A stretch of 64,000 nt of DNA from Lindgomyces ingoldianus (taxonomy: Eukaryota > Ascomycota > Dothideomycetes > Pleosporales > Lindgomycetaceae). Of this stretch, positions 13,001 to 24,466 are shown piece after piece. Every line of letters starts with the position of its first letter. Within the stretch, counting starts at the first letter, position 1. A program made the translations under genes and the position numbers. The notes under the pieces were generated by a model, which did no database searches, was not told the origin of the DNA, and saw only the letters and a list, made by a program, of their open reading frames with translations. Location: contig NW_022985168.1 of NCBI RefSeq assembly GCF_010093535.1, positions 913,579-977,578 on the forward strand, written 5' to 3'.

Positions 13001-16000
13001 TTAAAAGGTTATAAAGGTGTTAGTAAGTTTAAATAGTATAATAAAAAGCTTATAAAAAGCTTATACGGTTTTAAAAGCTATTATTTATTTATATTCTTTT
13101 TTTATTCTTTTTTTATTAAATTTATCTTAGATGTTAAACTTAGTAAAGTGCTTAGTTTCTTTTAACTAGTTTATAATGTCTTAAATAATAAAAAAAGGAA
13201 ACTAATTCTTTATAGTGTTATTATTTAAAGTTTTATAGTCTTAATAGACTTTAACTTTTTTATTTTTCTTTCTTACAAAGACTACTGCTAATGCTATAGG
13301 GCTTTTACTTTCTTAGATGTGTCCTCTTACTAGCATGTAGTTTACATATTCTTGTAGCGCTTTTTTCTATACTGCTGTAAAGAGGCGTAGCTTATAGGTC
13401 TTTAACTAGAGGTTAAGTTTAAGATTAATTACATAGTTCTAAGGCTAATATAGGGGTAATTCTTCTAGATCTTTAGAGGTTATAAATATGTTCTTATATT
13501 CTTAGTATTCTTTTAAGAGTTCTTTTTTAGGTTTTTTTTATAATTTAGTAGATTCTTACTTAGTCTAGATCTTTTTTTTTTAAATTTTTTAAAGAAGATT
13601 TTTTTTAAGTTTTTTCTTTATTATTTAGATAGTGTGTGCTTTTAGTTTTTAGTAAGGGAACCTTTTAACCTTCTGTCTTACTAGGTTATTTTTTAGGTGT
13701 TTTATTTTTACTTCTACTATTATAGTTTTCTAGTTTATCTTAGGGTTATGTTAATAAAGCTAGTTATATTCTAGTATAATTTAGTATTTGCCTTTTAGTA
13801 GTAGTATGCTTAGGGATATTTAGTTAGTTGTTATGTTACTTTTTAAAGTTAATTTCTTAGTTTCTAGTTAAATTTTTCCTTTGCTATATTTAATTAAAGA
13901 TGTGTCTGCTAGGGATACTTAAAAGGGTTACTTTTTTATTTAATATAGTATTTTATAATCCTTAACCTACTTAGAGTTAATTGCTGTAAACGTGCATCTA
14001 CCATTAATTAGTGTAAGGCCTTTACATACTATTTCTTTAGGAAATTTAAGTGTGCAGTTAGCTGTTAGGCTTCTTTTTAGTTCTTATCCTACTGCTACTA
14101 AGACTTTTATCTTGTAGTAGACCTTATTGTAGTCTATACTAGGGTTGTCTTTTTTAATGTTTAGAAGACTATGTATTTATTTGTCTGCTTTAATAGCTAT
14201 AATTTTAAATTACTAATAATCTTTTATTATATAGTTGTTTACTAGGCAGTTAATGCTTTCTACCTTATAGTAGTATAGGAGCTAATTATTCTATTAATTA
14301 GCTTTCTATTAGAAATAGTAGAAGGCATAGTTAGGGGTGTTTTTACATTTAGTCTAGGGTTTTCTTTTATAGGGTGGACCTGTGCTGCAGTGCTAACAGT
14401 TTAGCATTTTACATGTTATAGCTAATTTTGTTAAGGTGTCTGTAAACTTATTGCTTTCTTATGCGCCTATTAGCTACTAGCTAGCCCTGTGCTTAGTTAG
14501 CTAGTGTTAAGTGCAATATTTATTTATGTAGAGATACTAGGTAAATAGGCATTATTTAAGATTAGTGCAGACTAGTATAGGTTATACTTAGGCCTATTAA
14601 GGGTACTTCTTTATTCTAATTATCTGTAGGGGATAATTCTTATATTTATAATAGTAGGCGTTATGCTTTTTACTTCTGCATAGAATATAGTATCTGTGGA
14701 TTTGTTGTAGCTCTAGCTCTTTTCTTGTTACTGCTAGTGCTAGAGGTGGTGTATCTAGTTACTCTTCTAATAGGGCTAGAGTTTGTAAAGGTGTTAGGTG
14801 CTAGTTAAGGCCTATTTCTTTTACTAAGATCTTTTTAAAAAAAAATTATTATTTTTATTTATTTAAAATGTTGTAGTAGACTATAGCAATCTTTTTTATA
14901 ACTTTATAAGTATTATAGTTATTATTAAGGATTACTTTATAAAGTCCTATCTTATAAAGGTTATAGTTATAGAATTCTTTACATTTCTAGTAGTTTTCTT
15001 ACTTAAACTATTACTTAAGTTTTTTTAGTAAAATTCTTAATCTGCTTTATTTAAAAGAGTATTATTATTTTTATTTACATTTTTAACATAGTTAGCTACT
15101 TATGTTAGATGTTGCTATTCTTCTAGAACTGCAGCTTGTTTAATAGCTCTAGAGATACTGTCTCCTTCCTAGACCTTTACCTTCTAATAGTCTACTAGAT
15201 AGTTAGAGGATTTGTAGTTATCTCTACATCTTTAGTAGAGTTGTTTGTTAAGCCTGTTGTGTATTTCTTTATATGTTAGGCCTTTGTTAATATACATAGC
15301 TTTTATAGTTAACCTGCTATTTTTATTCTTTAGTTATTTAGAGTCTAAACATTTCTAATAAAAGTAGCCTACTTTTTTATAGTTAAGGTATGCCTTTTTT
15401 TAAAGCTATTTTTTCTATTCTTTATTTAAGGGTGGCTTTACACTTTTAAAGAGACTGCTCTTTTTCTTAGAGAAGCTACGCGTATGCTTAGCATAGCTAA
15501 AGTCTATAAGTTTGCTATTAAACTGTAGAGTTTTCTTTTTCTTTTAAAACTAGTTAGGTTTTAAAGTTGTCTTAACTATTTTTTTTTCTTTTTACATTAC
15601 TTAGCATGTCTTTTATTATAGGTAAGCACTTTTTAAACATAATTTTTAAAGCTTTTAAGCTTTCTTATATAAGTAAATTTATTTTTAATTATGTCTAAAA
15701 GCCTTTTATAAAACATTTATCTTATTACTTTTTTATTAGTCTATCTATAGACAGCTAGCAGCTCTCTAAAGTAGGCTGCATAATATTAAACAGTACTGCC
15801 TCTTTATTAAAAAGTGTTTATTTTATTAACTGCTTGCTTTTCTTTATTAACTAACTTATAAATTATAGTTAAGGCTGCTTTAAATAAGTTAAGGTTCTTA
15901 AAGACTTTTTATATTTCTAGTAGTAAAGGTTTACTATTTGCTTTATAGTTTATCTAGTTATTAGTGTAAGGTTAAAACTAAATAGTAGGCAATCTTTCTA

Positions 16001-16127
16001 AGTATAGGCTTATTTATAAAATTATTTCTTTATCTATTTTAAAGGCACCTTTATTATATTATATGTAGAGGTAGCATTTTGTAAAAAAAGGTTTTAAGTC
16101 TTTAGCAAAGCTAACATACTATAACAG
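10044..16127 (-). pseudogene. Degenerate gag-pol of the minus-strand Gypsy
   Basis: This is the internal coding region of the element at 9451-19617, read on the minus strand. A Gag end with a C-rich knuckle-like stretch lies near 15380-15340, protease probably near 14300, RT near 13350-12780, RNase H near 12600-12000 and integrase near 11950-11200. Domains are recognised by motif fragments between stop codons (EIKIDPTKV near 12760, VYLDNIFIY near 12940, CNICNKN near 11860). A pol of about 1100-1400 residues would be usual; here no open stretch exceeds a few dozen codons. It is non-functional, and frameshifts were not counted. Confidence 0.8.
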
Positions 16128-17414
16128 TTCATAAATGAATGCATAAGCGGAGCTTGTTTTAAGTCACTTATTAAACTCTTTCTAGAGAAGAAGACTGCAT
16201 TAGAAGAAGCCTATAGAAGAAGACTATAAGCAGAGCAGATAATAAAAGGTAGTCTGCAGACTAAAACCTATAAACTATATTCCTATAAATTCTACACAAA
16301 GACCTATATACCTATAAATGCTATGCAAGAGAACACCTCTTAGTAGGTCTGTCCACGCAAGTACTTATTAGCAAAGTTAAAGTACTAGCTAAAATCCTAA
16401 GTAATGCAAATAACAAGCTGCACATCTTAAGCCTAGATAGTGATGCGCTTGCCATAGATAGCAGCTAGCTAAGTGCTTATAAATTAATAAGTCTAATACC
16501 TTGTCTAATACTAATACATTAGCACTTACATTCTATTAAAGTTATAATAAAGGACTTAGCAGTTGTTTATAATGCATAAAGTGCCTACTTACTCTAGCAG
16601 AGAGGTTTATTATATTAACATGTACACATGCTAGTAGTTGCTCTTTAGTAGTAGTTAACTTAGAAAGGTTTAGTAAAGGGCTAAAATTAAAGTTATTTGC
16701 GTCTTTTTAAAGTAGAATAAATTTCTTCTTATGTCTATATTTAAGCAAATTAGTAGCGCACTTCTTGCAAGTACCCTATTAATTTAATTCTATGTTAAAC
16801 TACTTTTAATTACAGGTAGTGCATGTATCTAACTTAATATTAAGTAGACCCTTATAGAAGTTATTAATATAGCCCTTATTAACTTCTAGTATAGCCTAGT
16901 CTTTAAGGAATTTAACATTGTTAAAATTTATAGGTACAGGTGTAGATAGAAAATTATACACACAGCGCTTAGTGTTTAGAAAGATATCTATGTTAATGTC
17001 CTTATCTAAACTGTTGCTAAGGTTGTTTTTATTTATACCTGCTCTCTGCACCTAAGAGGGTGTAGACTAAAACCTTCCCTATGTTAACAGTAGCTTTTAG
17101 GTACATTATGTACTTAAACTAATTAGAGTAAATAGCACAGGTAGTATATTAAAGAGGTTGCCTAATAAGCTAGGGATTTTATATTAGGGAAATTGTTAAG
17201 GCGTCTGTTGTGTAGAAATGTTGCAAAAAAGGGAGCTTAATAGGCTAAAGTTTATAAAAGGTAATACGTGTACTAGTTTCTTATTTATAGTATAAACGTT
17301 AACCTTACTCTTTAATTAGTAACACTTTTAACATAAAGTCTTCTACCTGCTATTTCCTTTAAACGTGTTATTTGCCTAGTCTAATAGCGTAGAACAATAA
17401 CAACATAGGGGTAC

Positions 17415-17700
17415 TGTAAGGACGGAGCTCTGTACCACTACGCCAATACAACCAAAAAGGTGCGAATAATCAACCAACAGTTAATTATTGCGTACAGAAT
17501 AGTATATATACCCGTCGCACGTAAGCACCATCTCGGCCTTACAGTTACTGTAAGGACGGAGCTCCGTACCACTGCGCCAATACAACCAAAAAGGTGCGAA
17601 TAATTAACCAACAGTTAATCTTGCGTACAGAATAGTATATATACCCGTCGCACGTAAGCACCATCTCGGCCTTACACGTAAGCGCCATCCTGGCCTTACA
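17415..17700 (+). mobile_element. Tandem TRIM-type LTRs within one target duplication
   Basis: Two copies of a 128-129 bp LTR (17415-17543 and 17549-17676, TGTAAGGACGG to CGGCCTTACA) are separated by GTTAC. They are followed by a 24-bp repeat of the LTR tail (17677-17700). The whole block is flanked by GGTAC at 17410-17414 and 17701-17705. Each LTR holds a TATATATAC motif. The same LTR in inverse orientation bounds the miniature element at 54430-54984. There is no internal region and no coding capacity. Confidence 0.85.
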
Positions 17701-17705
17701 GGTAC

Positions 17706-17852
17706 TAGAGGAGACGACGGCGGGATATAGGGTTGTAGTCTGTTATTTGCGACATATGTGATATTAGCAAGAGCGCGCCTCTTAGCTGGCGGTGGAGGTA
17801 TAGGGCTGCCCTGGGTAGGGCGCTTCCTTGCCTGGATTTGTGTATTGCAGGG
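17706..17852. other. GC-rich, little-mutated segment without a gene
   Basis: The sequence has balanced composition, unlike the RIP-damaged DNA around it. The overlapping open frames at 17604-17966 and 17758-18115 run across LTR boundaries on opposite strands and show no protein motif, so I treat them as chance. Confidence 0.4.
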
Positions 17853-18125
17853 TGTCACGGTTAACTTGGACATGCCTCGGACTCTCCCCGGAGAGCCCGA
17901 GGCCCGGCCTTGGGCACATGACGTCCCGTCACGTGCCCCAGCACATATATATATATACCCTCTCACGAACCCCTGAGTCTCCTCAAGGATCCGTCTATCA
18001 ATACTATCCTGTACCCCCTTCTGCGCTTCACGCTTCCTGCTTCACAGTGCTCTCACACAGGGCGCACATTAAACCTTCCATCGGAGGAACGTCCTGTCTC
18101 TCTGTGGATCTATAGGGTGATGACA
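17853..18125 (+). repeat. Possible solo LTR (TGTCACGG...TGACA), no target duplication
   Basis: A 273-bp segment begins TGTCACGG and ends GATGACA. It contains an alternating AT tract (17944-17957, TATA-like) about 90 bp in, as an LTR promoter would. Flanks CAGGG and ATTAT do not match, so the ends or the identity may be wrong. Confidence 0.35.
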
Positions 18126-18416
18126 ATTATCGCAGAGTGGGGGAGGTTTATTAGCGTTGAATAGCAGAGGTACCATGTTGTGGGTTGTAGCAGGAGGTAT
18201 TAGACAGGTATTAGACAACACGCGCAGCAAGGTTTTGGTTTTCGCGCAGGAAATAATTATCCGAGGATCTGCCGTTTTTATGCTTACGTGAGCCTAAAAA
18301 GGCTGAAAGCAGTAATTCTTAGCTGCCAAGCCCTAACTGAAGAAAACCAAAGTCCACAGAAAGGAGCGGAGCAAGCTCCGCTAATTAAATGCTTTAAAGA
18401 GAGCTAGGTAGAAAGT

Positions 18417-18733
18417 TGTAACGATTCTCATGAATCGTTCCATCTCGGGTCGCCCGGAACCTATCCGAAGGGTCTCCGTATCGGCTCCGACCCTGGCTCG
18501 ACCCTGACTCGACCTGGCCCCGACTCTGCCCTGCCCCCTGCTGTTACCCCTATTCCCTTATGTATTTAGTCGCACCTCGCCCCGTAGCTAGCTCGGTAGT
18601 TTTCTGATATCCTACGTACAAGGCCTATAGGTGTCATTAGTATTCCCAGGTCTCTGAGTCCCCACGCACTCCCATATGCCTCTGAGTGGATTCATACCGC
18701 ATTCGGACCCATTGTCTTGCCTGCGCCGTTACA
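18417..18733 (+). mobile_element. Solo LTR, chromovirus family (copy 2, 317 bp)
   Basis: Starts TGTAAC, ends GTTACA, and is flanked by AAAGT at 18412-18416 and 18734-18738. It is about 27 bp longer than the other copies, mostly because of extra CCTGGCTCGACC-like units near 18495-18535. It is nested in the Gypsy at 9451-19617, so it inserted after that element. It is little mutated. Confidence 0.93.
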
Positions 18734-19016
18734 AAAGTCTTTTTAGATTTAATACTAGTTTTTTCTTATATAATGTTTCTAAGGTTAGCTATTTTTAGCT
18801 AAAGGGCCTAAAGTTAGTAAGTATTTAAAGGCCTTTATTATGCTTATAGCTAGAGGTGTTGTTTAAGTTGTTTTAACTTGTTTTAGAGATATAGTATTTG
18901 CTAATTCTATGCTTCCTTAGTTGCTGTGGGGGTCTGGCTAGTGCTAGCGGCTGAAGCACCTGTTATGCTAATGTCTAAGGTAGTAGTAGCTATACTTTGC
19001 AGGTGGTAGTAATTAC

Positions 19017-19617
19017 TGTTACAATTCTTACTCTAGCAAAATAGTGTTTTTAGAAGTACAACAGCCTATAGTAGTTAGCAGAGAAGGGAAGGACTTAGCT
19101 AGATTAGGTGTACAGTCTGTTAAGTAGAGTGTAGGTATAGTAGGGAGGAGAAGGCAGGTTGTAGTTTAGCCTAGCAGCTGTATAGGGAGCTAGCAAACCT
19201 AATCTGTAAGGATAAGAAAGAAGGTATATATAGTGCAAAATATATAAGGCAGTAATGTCCTCTTTATAAAGGTTTTAATGCCTTTTAGTTTATTAAGTAG
19301 GTAAATACTAAATAGTAATTACAACCTTCTAACTATAGTTATAATTAAGACTATATACATAGGGTTTGCATGCTCTGCATGTTTGCATGCTTGTTCCTTA
19401 CACAGCCTGCATAGCCTGCAAGCCTGCAAGCCTGCAAACCTGCATTGCTTATTAGATAACGCATTCCGCTAGGCTTTTGTCTAAAAGCTAGAGCTATTCC
19501 TTATCCGTCCTGTCACGTGATCTATTTAACGTGGGGTTAAGCTTTTTCCATCTAACGTTGTTGAGGCTGTGTGGGACAGCTGATTAGGTCATTACAGTCT
19601 GTCTGTTGGCTGTAACA
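19017..19617 (-). repeat. 5' LTR of the minus-strand Gypsy
   Basis: 601 bp, ending GCTGTAACA at 19617, immediately followed by the CAGTT duplication. Short GCCTGCAA repeats lie near 19405-19440. The internal side carries GTAGTAATTAC, also present beside the LTR at 55140, so both belong to one family. Confidence 0.9.
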
Positions 19618-20721
19618 CAGTTAAATAAGCTTTATTTTTAACTATTAAGGTTTTTTTTACTTAAATTTACTTTTTTTTATGTAATCTATGTTGCGTGGCA
19701 GCTTTATTTACTGCTTAAAGCTTTATAATCTTTTTTTATGCTAACACTAGCTTATGTGTAATAATTACTGCCCTCTTTAAACTCTTTTTAAAGGCCTCTA
19801 CTATAAATATTAGTAAGCTATTTATATACTTTTAAATTCTTACTTTTATAAGCATTAATTATAACTTAAATTTAAAAGTATTACTTAGAGTTTACAACTG
19901 CTAAAGCTTATTATTAATAAGTAGTAGTAGTAATAAAGTACATAACTAAATGTTAAAGGCTATTTTAACCTATTCTAGGTTAAATAGAACTAAACTAGTG
20001 CTTTAAAACTCTTTTTAAATATTACTAAAAGTAATTACTATATTATAGGTGTGTATAAAGCATAGTAGAAACTTAAGTTTTATAATATAAGTAATTTAGT
20101 TATATATAAGATCTTTAGCTTAGCACTTATACACTTTTTTAAAAAGAGCAAAACAACTTACATTAAAAGGCTATAAAAAGTGTAATAAGTATAAAAGTAT
20201 ATAAATAGTAATAATTTTATTCTTCTTATAATACTACTAGAAATTAAGTAAGTTATAGCTTTTATAGCTATTAATAATAAAAAGCTAATAAGCGCTTATA
20301 ACCTTTTTTTTATATGCTTATTAAAGTGCTTTAACTACTACAGCTTAAGCCTATTTATTATTTAGCTATTTTTAAAGACTATAATAACCTAGTTCTAAAG
20401 TAGATTCTTTTTTTATACTAGGTAAAAAGGTAATAGTAGCTTTTAAAGATAATAAAAAGTAAAATAGCCTACTTTATTATATTAATGCTTTAAATAACTA
20501 TTATCTACTTTTTATTACTTTACTATATTACTTTTAGCTATCTTAATTTTTTTAAAGCTATAATAACTACTCTAGTTAATATCTAGCTTATTATAAAGCT
20601 TAACTTATTAAAGTTATATATGTCTTTATTTTAGATACTATACTTAGCTTTTATGTTAGCTACTAGGCAAAACTAGCTCTAGATAACCTCTAGATTCTTA
20701 TAAAACACTTTTTTATAATTA
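19618..20721 (-). mobile_element. Fot1/Pogo-like transposon, piece 2 (transposase body)
   Basis: After the Gypsy TSD, the sequence aligns collinearly with the transposase region of the Fot1 copy at 32270-34135, from about 32580 to 33640. This continues piece 1 at 9161-9450. The DDE transposase is on the minus strand and full of stops. The alignment breaks at 20721, where a repeat starting with a hairpin begins. Confidence 0.65.
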
Positions 20722-20985
20722 TTAGCAGAGCTTGCTCTGCTTATTATATTCGGGTTTGCAGAACGAAAAGTTGAGCAGAATCTCCTCTTTTAGACGCGCT
20801 AGTTAGTCAGAATTTCTTCAGATAAACCCCAGTAACACTGTTTCTCTGTCACCTTATGTGTTTCTTATATTCTTTTTTAAAAAAAATGTATACCTAATGT
20901 AAGTGCACCTTTACGCTAATTTGCATGCAGTTTGCTCTAGCATGCGTTGTGTAAAACATGTTTAAATTATAGTTAGTTGCGTCTG
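20722..20985. repeat. Repeat with terminal hairpin (copy 1)
   Basis: Begins with the 18-bp hairpin AGCAGAGCTTGCTCTGCT (about 20724-20741) and ends near AATTATAGTTAG. A heavily RIP-mutated copy is at 44167-44373, matching through C-to-T changes. The hairpin is the same as the one at 18367-18384 in inverse orientation. It may be the end of a Helitron-like or other fold-back-ended element. Confidence 0.55.
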
Positions 20986-21313
20986 TTCCACCTCTCTAGC
21001 CACATCGGTGTGTCGGGGATTGGCATCAGCCACATTGGTGTGTCGAGAATTGGCATCAGCCGCATCGGTGTGTCGGGGATTGGCATCAGCCGCATCGGTG
21101 TGTCGGGGATTGGCAGTTGCTCGCACACCTGAGTTGCCAAGACCACACCACAACAAACTTTATTATGGCCCATAACAACCCACTCTAGCATTATAGAGTA
21201 CAGTACAGCCTAGAATATTATTTAGATACTACTTCTACTTCTTGCTTACACGTTTGCGCGTTATGCCTAGTCTAATTACACTGTCCGCAGCGCCTTTAGG
21301 ATTGCTTATCTTG
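20986..21313 (-). mobile_element. Fot1-like transposon fragment (left end, with expanded TIR)
   Basis: From about 21119 the sequence aligns with the left end of the Fot1 copy at 32270 (CACACCTGAGTTGC, then AACAACCC-ACTCTAGCA and the following 150 bp). Its terminal inverted repeat region has been expanded into the 30-bp minisatellite. The alignment stops at 21313 and seems to resume at 42717. Confidence 0.55.
20999..21118. repeat. Minisatellite, 30-bp unit, four copies
   Basis: The unit contains CGGTGTGTCGGGGATTGGCA with a 30-bp period (20999, 21029, 21059, 21089). Copies differ at one to four positions. The period is a multiple of three, which creates two repetitive but meaningless open frames on the minus strand. 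Confidence 0.92.
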
Positions 21314-21374
21314 TCAGATTGAAGCACTGTTTCTGGGCTTCCTGAGATGAATGATGGGTTTTAGATATGATGTA

Positions 21375-24341
21375 ACGTACTTCACGGGCGAGTTGCTCAC
21401 ACACCTAAGTTGCTTACTTTTGCTAAGACCCTACTAAACTACCTTTCTTACACTAATGCATTCCCTATAACACTACTTAGACGCGCTAAAAGAATGTTAG
21501 ATACAGCTTATGCTCTAAGCTTTTAAACAAGACATTAAACTCTTAAAAAAATATGCTATAGCTATGTATAAAGTCTTATAAAAAATAAAAAATAACTATA
21601 GCACTAGATAACCTTTATAAGCTAATTCTACAGCTAAATTATAAAGGCTAAGTAATAAAAAAAGCAGGTAATTATTAAGACTATACTTAAGCTATATGCG
21701 TAAGGAATTTCCTCTTAAATAGCATTTATAGCTAATATAGCTAATTCTTTGCGCGCTAAGCGTAATCTAGGCTATGTTTACATAAACTAGCCTTGTATGT
21801 TTATAAAGCGTTATTTAAAGCTTAACGTAAAGTTTTAAGTGTAAGTATAGTTAAAAGATATTTAGCTAATTATAAACTTTATTGTACTAAAGTTATATAT
21901 GTTATTATCTTAGATACTATACTTAGCTTTAATATTCTCTATAAGGCTAAACCTGCTTTAAATTACTCTAGAACTTTTATAAAAGGCTTTTTTATAGTTA
22001 TACTTATGCTTAAATGTTACTTTAAGCTCTAAATAACGCTTTATAAACATACTAAGCTAGTTTATGCAAACATAGCCTAGATTATGCTTAGCGCATAAAG
22101 AATTAGCTATATTAGCTATAAATGCTATTTAAGAGGAAATTCCTTACGCATATAGCTTAAGTATAGTCTTAATAATTACCTGCTTTTTTTTATTACCTAG
22201 CCTTTATAATTTAGCTATAGAATTAACGTACTTTATAGGCGAGTTGCTTACACACCTAAGTTGCTTACTTTTGCTAAGACCCTACTACACTACTTTTTTT
22301 ATACTAATGCATTCCTAACAACACTACTTAAACATGTTAAAGAAATGTTAGATATAGCTTACACTTTAGGCTTTTAAATAAAACATAACACTTTTTAACT
22401 AACATGCTGCAGCTATTTATAAGGTTTTTTAAAAAATAATAAGTAACTAACACACTAGATAACCTTTTTAAGCTAATTATACAGCTAACTTATAAAAGCT
22501 AGATAATAATAAAGAGTAGGTAATTATTTAGCACATACTTAAGCTAGATGTGCAAGGATTTCCCCTCTAGCTAGTAGCTGTAGCTAATATAGCTAATTTT
22601 TTACACACTAAGCATAATATAGGCTATATTAGCATAAACTAGCTTAATATGTTTATTAAGTATTACCTAAAGCTTAAAGTAAAGTTTACATGTAAAAATA
22701 ACTATAAAAAAGCTTTTTATAAAGATTTTATAGTAATTTAAAGCTAGTTTAACTTTATAAAGAATATTAAAGCTAAGTATAGTATTTAAGATAATAATAT
22801 ATATAACTTTAATAAAACAGAGTTTATAATAGGCTAAATATCTACTAAAGCAGTTATTATAGGTTTAGAGAAATAAAGACAGCTAAAAGTAGTCTAGCTA
22901 GGTAACTAGGAGTAGATAATAGCTATCTAGGGCATTAATGCTAAAAAGTAGGCTATTTTGCTTTTTATTATTTTCTAGGGTAGCAACTACTTTTTAAACT
23001 AGTATAAAAAGAAAATTTTACTTTAAAATTAAGTTATTATAATTTCTAAGCATAGCTAGACTACTAATTTGCTTAGTCTAGACTAGTTAAAGCACTTTAA
23101 CGCGTAAATAAAGAAGTGTACTATTAGCAGCTACTATCTGCTAGTGATTAACAGCTATAAGAGCTATAACTTACTTTATTTTTAGTAATACTATAAAAAT
23201 AATAAAATTATTACTATTTATATACTTTTTTACTTATTACACTTTTTATAGCTACTTAATGTAGGTTGTTTTACTTTTTTAAAAAAAAGTATATAAGCGC
23301 TAAGCTAAAAACTTTATACATAACTAAATTACTTATATTATAAAAATAAAGTTTCTGCTATGCTTTAAAGTAGCTTATAATGCTATACTTACTTTTAGTA
23401 ATATTTAAGAAAAGTTTTAAGGCGCTAGATTAGTTCTTTTTAACCTATAATAAGTTATAATAAGCTTTAATGTAAAGTTATGCACTTTATTACTACTACT
23501 ACTTATATATAACAAGCTTTAGTAGTTATAAACTTTAAGTAATACTTTAGAACTTAAGTTATAATTAATACTTATAAAAATAAAAATTTAAAAGCATATA
23601 AATAGTTTACTAACTTTTATAGTTAAAGTGTTTAAAAAAAGTTTAAAAAAAGTAGTAATAATTATATATAAGCTAGTATTAGCATAATAAAAAATTACTA
23701 AGCTTTAAGCAGCTAATAAGGCTACTACATAACATAAATTATATAAAAGAAAGTAGATTAAAGTAAAAGAAACTTTAATAATTTAAAAAATTTTACACTT
23801 AATAGCTTTAAAGAAGTTTAAGGCGCACAGTAATAGGAAAAAGGTAAAGAAGCAGGTGTAAGCTAAAGTAGGTAAGCTATTTTAAAGGCGCTACAGATAG
23901 TGTAATTAGACTAGGCATAACACGTAAATGTGTAAGTAAGAAGTAGAAGTAGTATCTAAATAATATTCTAAGCTGTACTGTACTATATAGTGCTAGAGCA
24001 GGTTGTTATAGGCTATAATAGAGTTTATTAGGGTGGGGTCTTAGCAAAAGTGAGCAACTTAGGTGTGTAAGCGACTCGCCTATAAAGTACGTTAGCTTAT
24101 AAAAGTTATTTAGTGCTATGGTTATTTATTATTTTTTATAAAACTTTATATATAGCTATAGCACATTTTTTAAGAGTTTTATATCTTATTTAAAAGCTTA
24201 GAGTGTAAGCTATATCTAACATTCTTTTAGCGTGTCTAAGTAGTGTTGTAGGGAATGCATTAGTGTAGGAAGAGTAGTTTAGTAGGGTCTTAGCAAAAGT
24301 AAGCAACTCAGGTGTGTGAGCAACTCGCCCGTGAAGTACGT
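21375..24341. mobile_element. Fold-back element 1, interrupted by a Fot1 copy
   Basis: Both ends are ACGTACTTCACGGGCGAGTTGC with TA outside each end (21373-21374, 24342-24343). Without the inner Fot1 (22226-24092) it is 1098 bp. It consists of a roughly 480-bp arm, a short centre and the inverted arm. The arms and centre derive from the right-hand 600 bp of the Fot1 copy at 32270-34135, one arm being an inverted duplicate. It has no coding capacity of its own. Confidence 0.8.
22226..24092 (+). mobile_element. Fot1/Pogo transposon with degenerate DDE transposase
   Basis: 1867 bp with TIRs of nearly 60 bp starting ACGTACTTTATAGGCGAG and TA duplications at 22224-22225 and 24093-24094. Length and TA target are typical of Fot1. 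On the plus strand near 23085-23300 the translation follows the DDE_1 domain (SYYLLVINSYKSYN, then LLNVGCFTFLKK). The motif usually read as IDGHxSH is INSYKSY, so the catalytic Asp is Asn through G-to-A change. It inserted inside fold-back element 1. It is inactive. Confidence 0.85.
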
Positions 24342-24343
24342 TA

Positions 24344-24466
24344 TAGGATAATGATTAATTGTATTGATTTATCGATCTTTTTTTCTGCTCTGCTCGTGTT
24401 GCTCGGCTTTTGTTTTTCCGGTCCGAGTCCCTCGCGCACTAGCCCTATGCGCGACCAGCTTGCAAC
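24344..24466. other. Unmutated non-repeat DNA between transposons
   Basis: About 120 bp of balanced composition lie between fold-back element 1 and the chromovirus LTR. A short open frame at 24312-24545 crosses both element borders and is chance. This and 21314-21372 may be pieces of the original target. Confidence 0.5.

Larger units (their letters stand above)
16128..18385 (-). mobile_element. Helitron-like remnant inserted in Gypsy gag region
   Basis: This block interrupts the Gypsy. On the minus strand near 16940-16560 it gives a C-x2-C (TCTTC, codons at 16825-16814), a second C-x2-C (TCKKC), then an LTTTKEQLLACVHV segment. That order (two Cys pairs, then LT..E..LIARVHV) is the N-terminal zinc-binding/helicase-like start of many fungal Helitron proteins. 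The ends share AGCGGAGCTTG: left at 16148, right as the hairpin AGCGGAGCAAGCTCCGCT at 18367-18384. No helicase domain is left; at 2.3 kb it is far shorter than an autonomous Helitron. It could instead be two adjacent insertions. Confidence 0.45.
9451..19617 (-). mobile_element. Gypsy LTR retrotransposon, full length with nested insertions
   Basis: A minus-strand Gypsy is bounded by LTRs of 593 and 601 bp (9451-10043 and 19017-19617), with the 5-bp target duplication CAGTT at 9446-9450 and 19618-19622. In coding order, a zinc-knuckle-like Gag end lies near 15380-15340. RT lies near 13350-12780, with the active-site box reading VYLDNIFIY at about 12948-12928. A FLGF-type RNase H entry follows the segment near 12770-12730. 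Integrase with an HHCC-like CNICNKN lies near 11875-11849. All frames are broken. The second Asp of YLDD is Asn. A Helitron-like block, a TRIM-LTR array and a solo LTR sit inside its 5' half. Confidence 0.9.

Noticed and set aside
17604..18115. Overlapping 72-120 codon open frames on both strands
   Set aside because: They cross the boundaries of the LTR array and of a possible LTR, lack motifs, and exist because this patch is not RIP-mutated and so has few stops.
17853..18125. Firm solo LTR call
   Set aside because: The ends look like an LTR but the flanking bases differ, so it is kept only as a low-confidence feature.
20999..21118. CRISPR-like array
   Set aside because: Units are contiguous without spacers, copies are imperfect, and the organism is a fungus.
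20962..21191. Repetitive proline/histidine-like peptide frames
   Set aside because: They are translations of the 30-bp minisatellite, whose period is a multiple of three.
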